Shown piece after piece: positions 21,334 to 31,600 of a stretch of DNA of 64,000 bases. The notes beneath the pieces are model-generated. The model was not told where the DNA came from. It worked only from the letters and a program-made list of their open reading frames with translations, and searched no databases. Both the position numbers and the translations under genes were made by a program. Numbering within the stretch: position 1 is the first letter of the stretch; each line of letters starts with the position of its first letter. Source of the stretch: Hygrocybe punicea (Eukaryota > Basidiomycota > Agaricomycetes > Agaricales > Hygrophoraceae); the NCBI GenBank assembly GCA_963556145.1, contig OY744463.1:7440001-7504000 (forward strand). The letters are read 5' to 3'.

Positions 21334-23366
21334 ATGCTCATACCTCGAGACACCGGTAGCTCTCTCAGCCTTGACGATACGTGGGTTTGCCCTCTACGTT
21401 TCGCCGCGAAACCTTACATCAAAGTTGATAATATTCCGCAGAATGGGAGCGACTTATGTGGGAGTCATCGTCGCATCATTGTATGTTCGAAAACATCTCT
21501 CCAACGGATCAGCCTTCTAACGAGCAACAAAATGCCCGTCAGTTTACACGGAGGTGTGTATGTGTTCTCTGCAGCTCAATCAATAAGCGTGACCTGGGAT
21601 GCTTCGCAAGTCACCATACTCCAGGGGTGGCATTATTATACTAATTACAAGGACCGATGGTTAACCAAGAGCCTTGTGAGTCATTGTCCATTCCCTGCTG
21701 CTTTTCTGAGTTCACAATACTAGGTTGCCTGCGTTCTAGTGCTAGATACAGTACACCAAGCGCTGATATCTCATACGAGTATGTAACTAGTTGGCTTGTA
21801 TCGGGGGAAGCTGTTACTGACGTTAGTGGCAAGTTTATGTGTATGTGATCACCAACTACAACAATCCGCCGGCCCTCAGTAACATTGTTTGGTAAGAATC
21901 GCCTTCTTGCGCATTTACGGGTAACATTGACATGATCATCTCCATTATCCCCAGGAGTACATTGGTAAGTCCTGACAGTCGAATGAAGATCATTCCCTCA
22001 CATTGTTACTCAGGTTGAGGTCATATTCAACGTTTGAATCGTTTCTCGTGCTTTCTTGTGGTGGCAAGCTAATGTCTGTGCAGGGCCTTACAGCTTTCCT
22101 CGTGCAATGGCGAGTAGTGATCTCAACCTTTCGTCGCTTTGCCCTAATTCTGGAATTGATTCAGTTTTTTGACATTTCGTATCTGGCGATGTAAGTACTG
22201 TGTACACCTTCACAGTGTATATGGCATTTATGATTGGAGCAGTGAGCAACCGAAACCTCTTGCTCACGATCTTTGTTGTGCGTACATGCCTTCATTTCAA
22301 TGTGGATCACAGTTGTGACCTGATGTACAGTTGTTATTGGTCTTCGCGGAATTCGGTGTGCCTGTACCACTACCACCACGGCTTTGCAGTACTGATTATT
22401 GGGCTCCCCTGTAGGTTGCATCTTGGGTTCGTGGGTGTTCGTCCACTCTTCTGATTCTTCATTGATCTATGTTCCATAGTGTACACGGGCCAATCGTGAG
22501 CTCTCTGACATCTACCCCAACCTATTTGCAAACTTTCAATACTCAGTCTTCGCCTTCACACTTGGGCTCGACTGGTCACCCTTAAGGTACCCATTCTATG
22601 TCTTCGGTAACAATTGCCTCCATCATATACTTCCTAGCCTCTTTCCATGGCCGTGAACGTCCTCGCAGCAGCAGGTGATTTGCTTATTGCTGGCACACTC
22701 TGTTTCCTGCTCCATCGTTCGCGCACTGGGTTCCGGGGGTAAGCATGTGCACCGACCGCCGTTTTCCTCCGCTTATTAACGAGCAACCTGTGCAGATCCG
22801 ACATCATTGTGAATAACCTAGTGCGTTCCTGGTCACCTAATATTCCCCGTATTGCATGCACGCTAACAATTTATTCAAGATCGTATATGCTGTCAATACT
22901 GGGTTGTTGACTAGGTGCGGCGGAGCAACAGCTGATGGCATCTTTGCTTCATTCTGACTGCTTTCACATAGTCTCTGTGCAGTTGCTTCTCTTGTTTCTG
23001 CAAGTCTTCACTCAAACCTTCTCGTTGTCCGCTGACATCGTAATGCATATTGTCTACAGATTGTGGTAGCACCCAACACATTCATTTACATTGGATTCTA
23101 CTTCTGCATTGGCCGGCGTACGTGTTTCGTCCTCTGTTTGGTTGCGTGCATCGACGTTGACGGATATTGTTGGGTGGGGTATAGTGTACAGCAATTCGCT
23201 CCTTGCAACTCTCAATGCACGCAAGGCTATCGGAGTCGCAGCGAGTTCCATCAATACCCGCGGGAACTTTTCCGTTCCGCTTATGGACACGGCAGTTGCA
23301 AAGACCTCCTTGTCTACTGCGGTTAAGGTGTGTTTGACCGAGACTGGGCAGGTGGTGGAAAGTTGA
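21334..23366 (+). CDS. DUF6534-type membrane protein, copy 1
   Basis: A multi-exon gene of the agaricomycete DUF6534 family (about seven transmembrane helices, function unknown). Firm exons: 21334-21380, 21442-21480, 21525-21675, 21724-21778, 21834-21891 and a 10-nt exon 21955-21964; the last exon is 23185-23366. Spliced strings follow the family: SLDDTMGATYVGVIVASL, VACVLVLDTVHQALISHT, YVYVITNYNNPPALSNIVWS, LTAFLVQCFLTFRIWRLSNR, SMAVNVLAAAGDLLIAG, HRSRTGFR, VYAVNTGLLTSLCAVASLVS and the hallmark GRLYSNSLLATLNARKAI. The VQCF junction requires a GC donor at 22110. Exon 3 has about 24 residues more than I expect between the first and second conserved blocks (..MPVSLHGGVYVFSAAQ..). Middle exons around 22320-22640 are not fully resolved. 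Confidence 0.75.
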
Positions 23367-24273
23367 TACAACATGCGAGTAATGGCGGGAGCAATTGGGT
23401 AAGTCGATCCTCCTCATGGCCTCGTCGCGTGTGATAGACTCTCAGGGTCGTGTCTAGATCTAGATGTGTTTCCATGAAGATTGGACGTGTTTTTCGGCTG
23501 ACACCAGTAGGAAAAGAGGTCATGATGCGAGTTCTCGAGAGAGAAAGTCAGAAAAAATCTTTGGGCTCACAAGCAAGAGGACTGAGGGGAACAGTGGGGG
23601 CAGAGAAGGAGGGAGATAAATTGTCTATTGCGTGGTTTCTCCCCATAACATGTGTACCAAACTTTTGGAACACGCGATGCTTGTCTAACTCGCTTACAAA
23701 GCCTTTGCTTTCGCAAGCGGCAAGCTCACTACATCAAGCCGCAGTCTCCAAGATCTTGCCGCTTATTTTCTGAACAGTTTGCTACAGAGTACGAAGGGCC
23801 GGTCACCAGCCTATTCCTAATGCCATGGTCTTTCGCGGAGCTTTTCTGATAAGCAGCCACAAAACCGAAACCCCTTGCCAACCGTTCACGCTAACCTCCA
23901 TAATTATTTAAACTTTAGAGACAGCTGATCACACCCGCCTGCAATATACCTGAACAGTAAGTAATAGCCCGAAAAGGAATTACAATATTAACACGAATAT
24001 GTCGCCCTAGCCCTCTCATTTCCTGAAAATATGCTCAGACGCTGACAAGACACGACTTAGATTTCTCTCGGTCTTTCATCACGGCTTGACGTACACACAC
24101 GACTTCACATTGATTTTTTGGAGGCCCAAAAGTTGCCCACGTACCGTGTGCATGACTTCAGGGATCGGCCGCCTGACCGTGGACAAGTCCGCGCACTCCG
24201 ACTCATAAAAAAACGAGATAAAGAGACGAACCATGAAATATTCTTTCAGCCCACGAAATACTCACCATTATTT
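23367..24273. other. spacer between the duplicated genes
   Basis: The 3' half repeats the upstream flank of copy 1. The 5' half (about 23440-23850) is unique to this position, purine-rich around 23515-23620, and contains only short frames of no recognisable family. No promoter motif stands out. Confidence 0.4.
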
Positions 24274-26301
24274 ATGTTCATACGTCGCGACGCCGGTAGC
24301 TCTCTCAGCCTTGACGATACGTGGGTTTCTACGTTTTGCCGCGAAACCTTCATCAAAGTTGATAATATTCCGCAGAATGGGAGCGACTTATGTGGGAGTC
24401 ATCGTCGCATCATTGTATGTTCGAAAACATCTCTCCAACGGATCAGCCTTCTAACGAGCAACAAAATGCCCGTTAGTTTAAACGGAGGTATGTATGTGTT
24501 CCCTTCAAGTTCAGGTCAATCAATAAGGGATGCTTCGCAAGTCACCATACTGCAGGGGTGGCATTATTATACTAATTACCAGGATCGATGGTTAATCAAG
24601 AGCCTTGTGAGTCATTGTCCATTCCCTGCTGCTTTTCTGAGTTCACAATACTAGGTTGCCTGCGTTCTAGTGCTAGATACAGTACACCAAGCGCTGATAT
24701 CTCATACGAGTATGTAACTAGTTGGCTTGTATCGGGGGAAGCTGTTACTGACGTTAGTGGCAAGTTTATGTGTATGTGATCACCAACTACAGCAATCCGC
24801 CGGCCCTCAGTAACATTGTTTGGTAAGAATCGCATTCTTGCGCATTTACGGGTAGTGTTGATATAATCATCTCCATTATCCCAGGAGTACCTCGGTAAGT
24901 CCTGACAGTCGAATGAAGATCAGTCCCTCACACCGTTACCCAGGTTGAGGTCTTACTCAACGTGTGGATCGTTTCTCCTGCTTTCGCGTTGTGGCATGCT
25001 AATGTCTGTGCAGGGCCTTACAGCTTTCCTCGTGCAGTGGCAAGTAGTGATCTCAACCCTTCTTCGCTTTGCCCTGATTCTGGAATTGATTCAGTTTTTT
25101 GGCATTTCGTATCTGGCGATGTAAGTACTGTGTACACCTTCACAGTGTATATGGCATTTATGATGGGAACAGTGAGCAACCGAAACCTCTTGCTCACGAT
25201 CTTTGTTGTGCGTACATGCCTTCATTTCAATGTGGATCACAGTTGTGACCTGATTCACAGTTGTTATTGGTCTTCGCGGAATTCGGTGTGCCTGTACCAC
25301 TACCACCATGGCTTTGCAGTACTGATTATTGGGCTCCCTGTAGCTTGCATCTTGGGTTCGTGGGTGTTCATCCACTCTCTTCTGATTTTTCATTGATCTA
25401 TGTTCCATAGCGTACATGGGTCAATCGTGAGCTCTCTGACATTTACCCTAACCTATTTGCAAACTTTCAATTCTCAGTCTTCGCCTTCACACTTGGGCTC
25501 GACTGGCCAGTCTTAAGGTACTCTTACCATGTCTTCGATAACAATTCCGCTGATTGCCTCTATCATATACTTCCTAGCCTCTTTCCATGGCCGTGAACGT
25601 CCTCGCAGCGGCAGGTGATTTGCTTATTGCTGGCACACTCTGTTTCCTGCTCCATCGTTCGCGCACTGGGTTCCGGGGGTAAGCATGTGCACCGACCGCC
25701 GTTTTCCCCCCGCTTATTAACGAGCAACCTGTGCAGATCCGACATTATTGTGAATTACCTAGTGCGTTCCTGGTCACCTAATATTCCCCGTATTGCATTC
25801 ATGCTAATCGAATTTCTTCAAGATCATGTATTCTGTCAACACTGGGTTGTTGACTAGGTGCGGCGGAGCAACAGCTGATGGCATCTTTGCTTCATTCTGA
25901 CTGCTTTCATATAGTCTCTGTGCAGTTGCTTCTCTGATTTCTGCAAGTCTTAACTCAAACTTTCTCGTTTGTGCGCTGACACTGTAATGCATATTGTCTA
26001 CAGATTGTGGTAGCACCCAACACATACATTTACATTGGATTCTACTTTTGCATCGGCCGACGTACGTGTTTCGTCCTCTGTTTGGTTGCGTGCATCGACA
26101 TTGACCGATTGTATTGTGTGGGGTATAGTGTACAGCAATTCGCTCCTTGCAACTCTCAATGCACGCAAGGCTATCGGAGGTGCAGGGATGGAAATCAACA
26201 GTCCTGGGAACTTTTCCGTTCCGCTCGTGGATACGGCAATTGCGAGGACCTCCATGTCCAAGGTGTGTTTGCCTGAGACTGGGCAGGTGGTGGCAAGCTG
26301 A
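24274..26301 (+). CDS. DUF6534-type membrane protein, copy 2
   Basis: Paralogue of the gene at 21334 in the same order and orientation. First exons are 24274-24320 and 24376-24414, a 10-nt exon is at 24885-24894, and the last exon is 26129-26301. The same family strings are present, including GATYVGVIVASL, QGWHYYTNYQDRW, VQCFLAFRIWRLSNR (after a GCAAGT donor at 25040), VNTGLLTSLCAVASLISA and YSNSLLATLNARKAI. Relative to copy 1, the exon near 24500 has small in-frame length changes, and the last exon has an in-frame 9-base deletion (KTSLSTAVKVCL versus RTSMSKVCL). Preservation of frame through indels argues that both copies still encode protein. Its role is unknown, and part of the middle is unresolved. 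Confidence 0.75.
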
Positions 26302-26799
26302 TACAACATACGAGTAATGGAGGGAGCAATCGGGTAAGTCGATCCTGCCGTTTTGGCCATTGTGAGCATCGAGACTGAACCAAGTCAACCAGGTCGGTTT
26401 TATAATGCGACTGCTTTCACAGGGTGCACAGTAGCATACCATGTCACACAGTATCTTGAAAGTACTTGACAAGTATACTAAATATCATTACCAGAACTTT
26501 CAGCATGGTATTGTAACAGTATTCAGATATAAACTACAGTACTTGTGCTCAAATTCATCTGAAAGTATGAAGGAAAATGAGACTTATACCTTTTCAATAA
26601 CATCAAGCCTTTTGTTTCACTACTTTTACTGTATTTACAGCAAAGTGCTGTATAGTTTGGATAGAATACTTGCAGCCTAAGATGAATCAAAGTATTAAAC
26701 CAGTAAGGAAGTTGGGGCACTTTTACTATTAGGATACCTTTTGAATCCTATCAAGGTACAGGATGAAATAGTATAGTACTGTTGCCATATTTTGGATTT
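26302..26799. other. AT-rich spacer with AGTACT/ATACTG motifs
   Basis: No gene is supported. The DNA is A/T-rich and studded with AGTACTTG, TATAGTACTG and similar words that reappear in the 22-bp tandem repeat to its right, so this may be older, diverged repeat material. GTATAGTACTG occurs near 26771 and again near 26950. Confidence 0.4.
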
Positions 26800-26931
26800 A
26801 AGATACTTTGTCAATACTTTTAAGATACAGTTTCAATACATTTAAGATACTGTGTCAATACTTTTAAGATACTATTGCAATACTTTTAAGGTACTCTTTC
26901 AACGCATCTAAGATACAGTTTCAATATCCTT
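26800..26931. repeat. 22-bp tandem repeat, ~6 copies
   Basis: Six consecutive 22-bp units of the form AAGATAC-N5-CAATACTTTT. Copies differ mainly in the five variable bases and become more diverged at the right end. It lies about 400 bp left of the 102-bp satellite and is unrelated to it in sequence. Confidence 0.8.
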
Positions 26932-27331
26932 AAAGAACTTTGAAAAATAGTATAGTACTGCTTCAATACTGTTCAGATACTTTGCAAAATGGTATTGGAC
27001 AATTATTTAATACTAAAACCCAGGGAAATATGGGGCTGGGAATTAGGATTCTGAAGTTCTGGGAATTCTGAGAATTGGAATTGCAATACTGGGAATGCTA
27101 GGAATGGGCATTTCAAAGTGCAGGCTGTGGGATTCTGAGAATTGTAATTCCAAGAGTTTGAGAAGTTTGGAAAGTAGAATTCTGAAATTGTGGGAGATTA
27201 GGGATTTGGAAGTCAACAATGATGAGAATTGAAATCCTGAAAATGTGCATATTAATGCAAATTCCAAGAATGGGAATCCAAATGCAGGAAATTGGGAATC
27301 CAGATTCAGCAGATTGGGAATCCAGATGCGG
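26932..27331. repeat. degenerate GGAATT-rich transition zone
   Basis: From about 27040 the sequence is full of short words such as GGGAATTCTGA, GGAATTG, GGGAATCCA and GGAATGC, with no fixed period. These resemble the 10-bp GGAATTG-type subunits of the satellite monomer. It may be the decayed outer edge of the array or the simple sequence from which the monomer arose. No gene is seen. Confidence 0.55.
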
Positions 27332-27632
27332 GGAATTGAGAATCCATTCCAAACAATTCCATGCAATTCCTCGGTCCTTGAGTGGCTGAGCAGTATTCGT
27401 GATGAGTCGTGTGAGCTCAAAGGACAATTCCATGCAAATTCCAACCAATTCCAAACAATTCCGTACAATTCCCCGGTCCACGAGTGGCTCAGCAGTATTT
27501 GTGTCGACTCCAGCAAGCTCAAAAGACAATTCCGTGCAAATTCCAACCAATTCCAAACAATTCCGTGCAATTCCTCGGTCCACAAGTGGCTCAGCAGTAT
27601 TTGGGTCGACTGCAGTGAGCTCAGAAGAGAGA
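27332..27632 (-). repeat. three inverted, diverged satellite monomers
   Basis: Three 102-bp-type monomers lie in reverse-complement orientation to the main array. The first (27345-27420) resembles the B monomer (CGTGATGAGTCGTGTGAGCTC); the next two resemble A (SalI-type GTCGACT, then GAGCTC or CAAGCTC). They are more diverged than array monomers. The switch to direct orientation occurs at about 27625-27637, across a short AGAAGAGAGATCG spacer. Confidence 0.85.
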
Positions 27633-28501
27633 TCGAGGAATTGCATGGAATTGTTTGGAATTGGTTGGAATTTGCACGGAATTGTCTTTTGAGCTTGCTG
27701 CAGTCGACACAAATACAGCTGAGCCACTCGTGGACCGAGGAATTGCATGGAATTGTTTGGAATTGGTTGGAATTTGCACGGAATTGTCTTTTGAGATTGC
27801 TGCAGTCGACACAAATACAGCTGAGCCACTCGTGGACCGAGGAATTGCACGGAATTGTTTGGAATTGGTTGGAATTTGCACGGAATTGTCTTTTGAGCTT
27901 GCTGCAGTCGACACAAATACAGCTGAGCCACTCGTGGACCGAGGAATTGCACGGAATTGTTTGGAATTGGTTGGAATTTGCACGGAATTGTCTTTTGAGC
28001 TTGCTGCAGTCGACACAAATACAGCTGAGCCACTCGTGGACCGAGGAATTGCACGGAATTGTTTGGAATTGGTTGGAATTTGCACGGAATTGTCTTTTGA
28101 GCTTGCTGCAGTCGACACAAATACAGCTGAGCCACTCGTGGACCGAGGAATTGCACGGAATTGTTTGGAATTGGTTGGAATTTGCACGGAATTGTCTTTT
28201 GAGCTTGCTGCAGTCGACACAAATACAGCTGAGCCACTCGTGGACCGAGGAATTGCATGGAATTGTTTGGAATTGGTTGGAATTTGCACGGAATTGTCTT
28301 TTGAGCTTGCTGCAGTCGACACAAATACAGCTGAGCCACTCGTGGACCGAGGAATTGCATGGAATTCTTTGGAATTGGTTGGAATTTGCACGGAATTGTC
28401 TTTTGAGCTTGCTGCAGTCGACACAAATACAGCTGAGCCACTCGTGGACCGAGGAATTGCACGGAATTGTTTGGAATTGGTTGGAATTTGCACGGAATTG
28501 T

Positions 28502-28600
28502 CTTTTGAGCTCACAGGACACATCACAAATACAGCTGAGCCACTCGGAGAGTGAGGAATTGCATGGAATTCTTTGGAATTGGTTGGAATTTGCACGGAAT
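28502..28600 (+). repeat. first B-type monomer (higher-order marker)
   Basis: First occurrence in the direct array of the diverged monomer with a SacI-type GAGCTC, CACAGGACACATCAC and GGAGAGTGAGG, followed by GCATGGAATTCTTTGG. Later B monomers recur at exact multiples of 102 bp. The spacings, in monomers, from here are about 5, 3, 7, 2, 5, 3, 5, 3, 3, 5, then again 5, 3, 7, 2, 5, 3. This copy has GAGTGA, which gives a TGA in one + frame; most later copies have GAGCGA. Confidence 0.9.
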
Positions 28601-31600
28601 TGTCTTTTGAGCTTGCTGCAGTCGACACAAATACAGCTGAGCCACTCGTGGACCGAGGAATTGCATGGAATTGTTTGGAATTGGTTGGAATTTGCACGGA
28701 ATTGTCTTTTGAGCTTGCTGCAGTCGACACAAATACAGCTGAGCCACTCGTGGACCGAGGAATTGCATGGAATTGTTTGGAATTGGTTGGAATTTGCACG
28801 GAATTGTCTTTTGAGCTTGCTGCAGTCGACACAAATATAGCTGAGCCACTCGTGGACCGAGGAATTGCACGGAATTGTTTGGAATTGGTTGGAATTTGCA
28901 CGGAATTGTCTTTTGAGCTTGCTGCAGTCGACACAAATACAGCTGAGCCACTCGTGGACCGAGGAATTGCACGGAATTGTTTGGAATTGGTTGGAATTTG
29001 CACGGAATTGTCTTTTGAGCTCACAGGACACATCACAAATACAGCTGAGCCACTCGGAGAGTGAGGAATTGCATGGAATTCTTTGGAATTGGTTGGAATT
29101 TGCACGGAATTGTCTTTTGAGCTTGCTGCAGTCGACACAAATACAGCTGAGCCACTCGTGGACCGAGGAATTGCATGGAATTGTTTGGAATTGGTTGGAA
29201 TTTGCACGGAATTGTCTTTTGAGCTTGCTGCAGTCGACACAAATACAGCTGAGCCACTCGTGGACCGAGGAATTGCACGGAATTGTTTGGAATTGGTTGG
29301 AATTTGCACGGAATTGTCTTTTGAGCTCACAGGACACATCACAAATACAGCTGAGCCACTCGGAGAGCGAGGAATTGCATGGAATTCTTTGGAATTGGTT
29401 GGAATTTGCACGGAATTGTCTTTTGAGCTTGCTGCAGTCGACACAAATACAGCTGAGCCACTCGTGGACCGAGGAATTGCATGGAATTGTTTGGAATTGG
29501 TTGGAATTTGCACGGAATTGTCTTTTGAGCTTGCTGCAGTCGACACAAATACAGCTGAGCCACTCGTGGACCGAGGAATTGCATGGAATTGTTTGGAATT
29601 GGTTGGAATTTGCACGGAATTGTCTTTTGAGCTTGCTGCAGTCGACACAAATATAGCTGAGCCACTCGTGGACCGAGGAATTGCACGGAATTGTTTGGAA
29701 TTGGTTGGAATTTGCACGGAATTGTCTTTTGAGCTTGCTGCAGTCGACACAAATACAGCTGAGCCACTCGTGGACCGAGGAATTGCATGGAATTGTTTGG
29801 AATTGGTTGGAATTTGCACGGAATTGTCTTTTGAGCTTGCTGCAGTCGACACAAATACAGCTGAGCCACTCGTGGACCGAGGAATTGCATGGAATTGTTT
29901 GGAATTGGTTGGAATTTGCACGGAATTGTCTTTTGAGCTTGCTGCAGTCGACACAAATACAGCTGAGCCACTCGTGGACCGAGGAATTGCACGGAATTGT
30001 TTGGAATTGGTTGGAATTTGCACGGAATTGTCTTTTGAGCTCACAGGACACATCACAAATACAGCTGAGCCACTCGGAGAGCGAGGAATTGCATCGAATT
30101 CTTTGGAATTGGTTGGAATTTGCACGGAATTGTCTTTTGAGCTTGCTGCAGTCGACACAAATACAGCTGAGCCACTCGTGGACCGAGGAATTGCATGGAA
30201 TTGTTTGGAATTGGTTGGAATTTGCACGGAATTGTCTTTTGAGCTCACAGGACACATCACAAATACAGCTGAGCCACTCGGAGAGCGAGGAATTGCATCG
30301 AATTCTTTGGAATTGGTTGGAATTTGCACGGAATTGTCTTTTGAGCTTGCTGCAGTCGACACAAATACAGCTGAGCCACTCGTGGACCGAGGAATTGCAT
30401 GGAATTGTTTGGAATTGGTTGGAATTTGCACGGAATTGTCTTTTGAGCTTGCTGCAGTCGACACAAATACAGCTGAGCCACTCGTGGACCGAGGAATTGC
30501 ATGGAATTGTTTGGAATTGGTTGGAATTTGCACGGAATTGTCTTTTGAGCTTGCTGCAGTCGACACAAATATAGCTGAGCCACTCGTGGACCGAGGAATT
30601 GCACGGAATTGTTTGGAATTGGTTGGAATTTGCACGGAATTGTCTTTTGAGCTTGCTGCAGTCGACACAAATACAGCTGAGCCACTCGTGGACCGAGGAA
30701 TTGCACGGAATTGTTTGGAATTGGTTGGAATTTGCACGGAATTGTCTTTTGAGCTCACAGGACACATCACAAATACAGCTGAGCCACTCGGAGAGCGAGG
30801 AATTGCATCGAATTCTTTGGAATTGGTTGGAATTTGCACGGAATTGTCTTTTGAGCTTGCTGCAGTCGACACAAATATAGCTGAGCCACTCGTGGACCGA
30901 GGAATTGCACGGAATTGTTTGGAATTGGTTGGAATTTGCACGGAATTGTCTTTTGAGCTTGCTGCAGTCGACACAAATACAGCTGAGCCACTCGTGGACC
31001 GAGGAATTGCACGGAATTGTTTGGAATTGGTTGGAATTTGCACGGAATTGTCTTTTGAGCTCACAGGACACATCACAAATACAGCTGAGCCACTCGGAGA
31101 GCGAGGAATTGCATCGAATTCTTTGGAATTGGTTGGAATTTGCACGGAATTGTCTTTTGAGCTTGCTGCAGTCGACACAAATACAGCTGAGCCACTCGTG
31201 GACCGAGGAATTGCATGGAATTGTTTGGAATTGGTTGGAATTTGCACGGAATTGTCTTTTGAGCTTGCTGCAGTCGACACAAATACAGCTGAGCCACTCG
31301 TGGACCGAGGAATTGCATGGAATTGTTTGGAATTGGTTGGAATTTGCACGGAATTGTCTTTTGAGCTTGCTGCAGTCGACACAAATATAGCTGAGCCACT
31401 CGTGGACCGAGGAATTGCACGGAATTGTTTGGAATTGGTTGGAATTTGCACGGAATTGTCTTTTGAGCTTGCTGCAGTCGACACAAATACAGCTGAGCCA
31501 CTCGTGGACCGAGGAATTGCACGGAATTGTTTGGAATTGGTTGGAATTTGCACGGAATTGTCTTTTGAGCTCACAGGACACATCACAAATACAGCTGAGC

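Larger units (their letters stand above)
20880..26390 (+). repeat. tandem segmental duplication (two ~2.9 kb copies)
   Basis: Sequence from about 20890 recurs from about 23858, with matching blocks such as the CGCCCTAGCCCTCTCATTTC region upstream and the whole DUF6534-like gene. Starts of equivalent exons are 2934-2940 bp apart. Coding exons are highly similar and differ by frame-preserving indels. Introns and spacer are more diverged, and copy 1 has extra 3' spacer (about 23440-23850) not seen after copy 2. The two copies are direct, not inverted. Confidence 0.85.

Noticed and set aside
21334..26301. Two DUF6534 pseudogenes, as the frames look fragmented
   Set aside because: The breaks coincide with short introns; after splicing, the family blocks are continuous in most of the gene, and indels between copies keep the frame.
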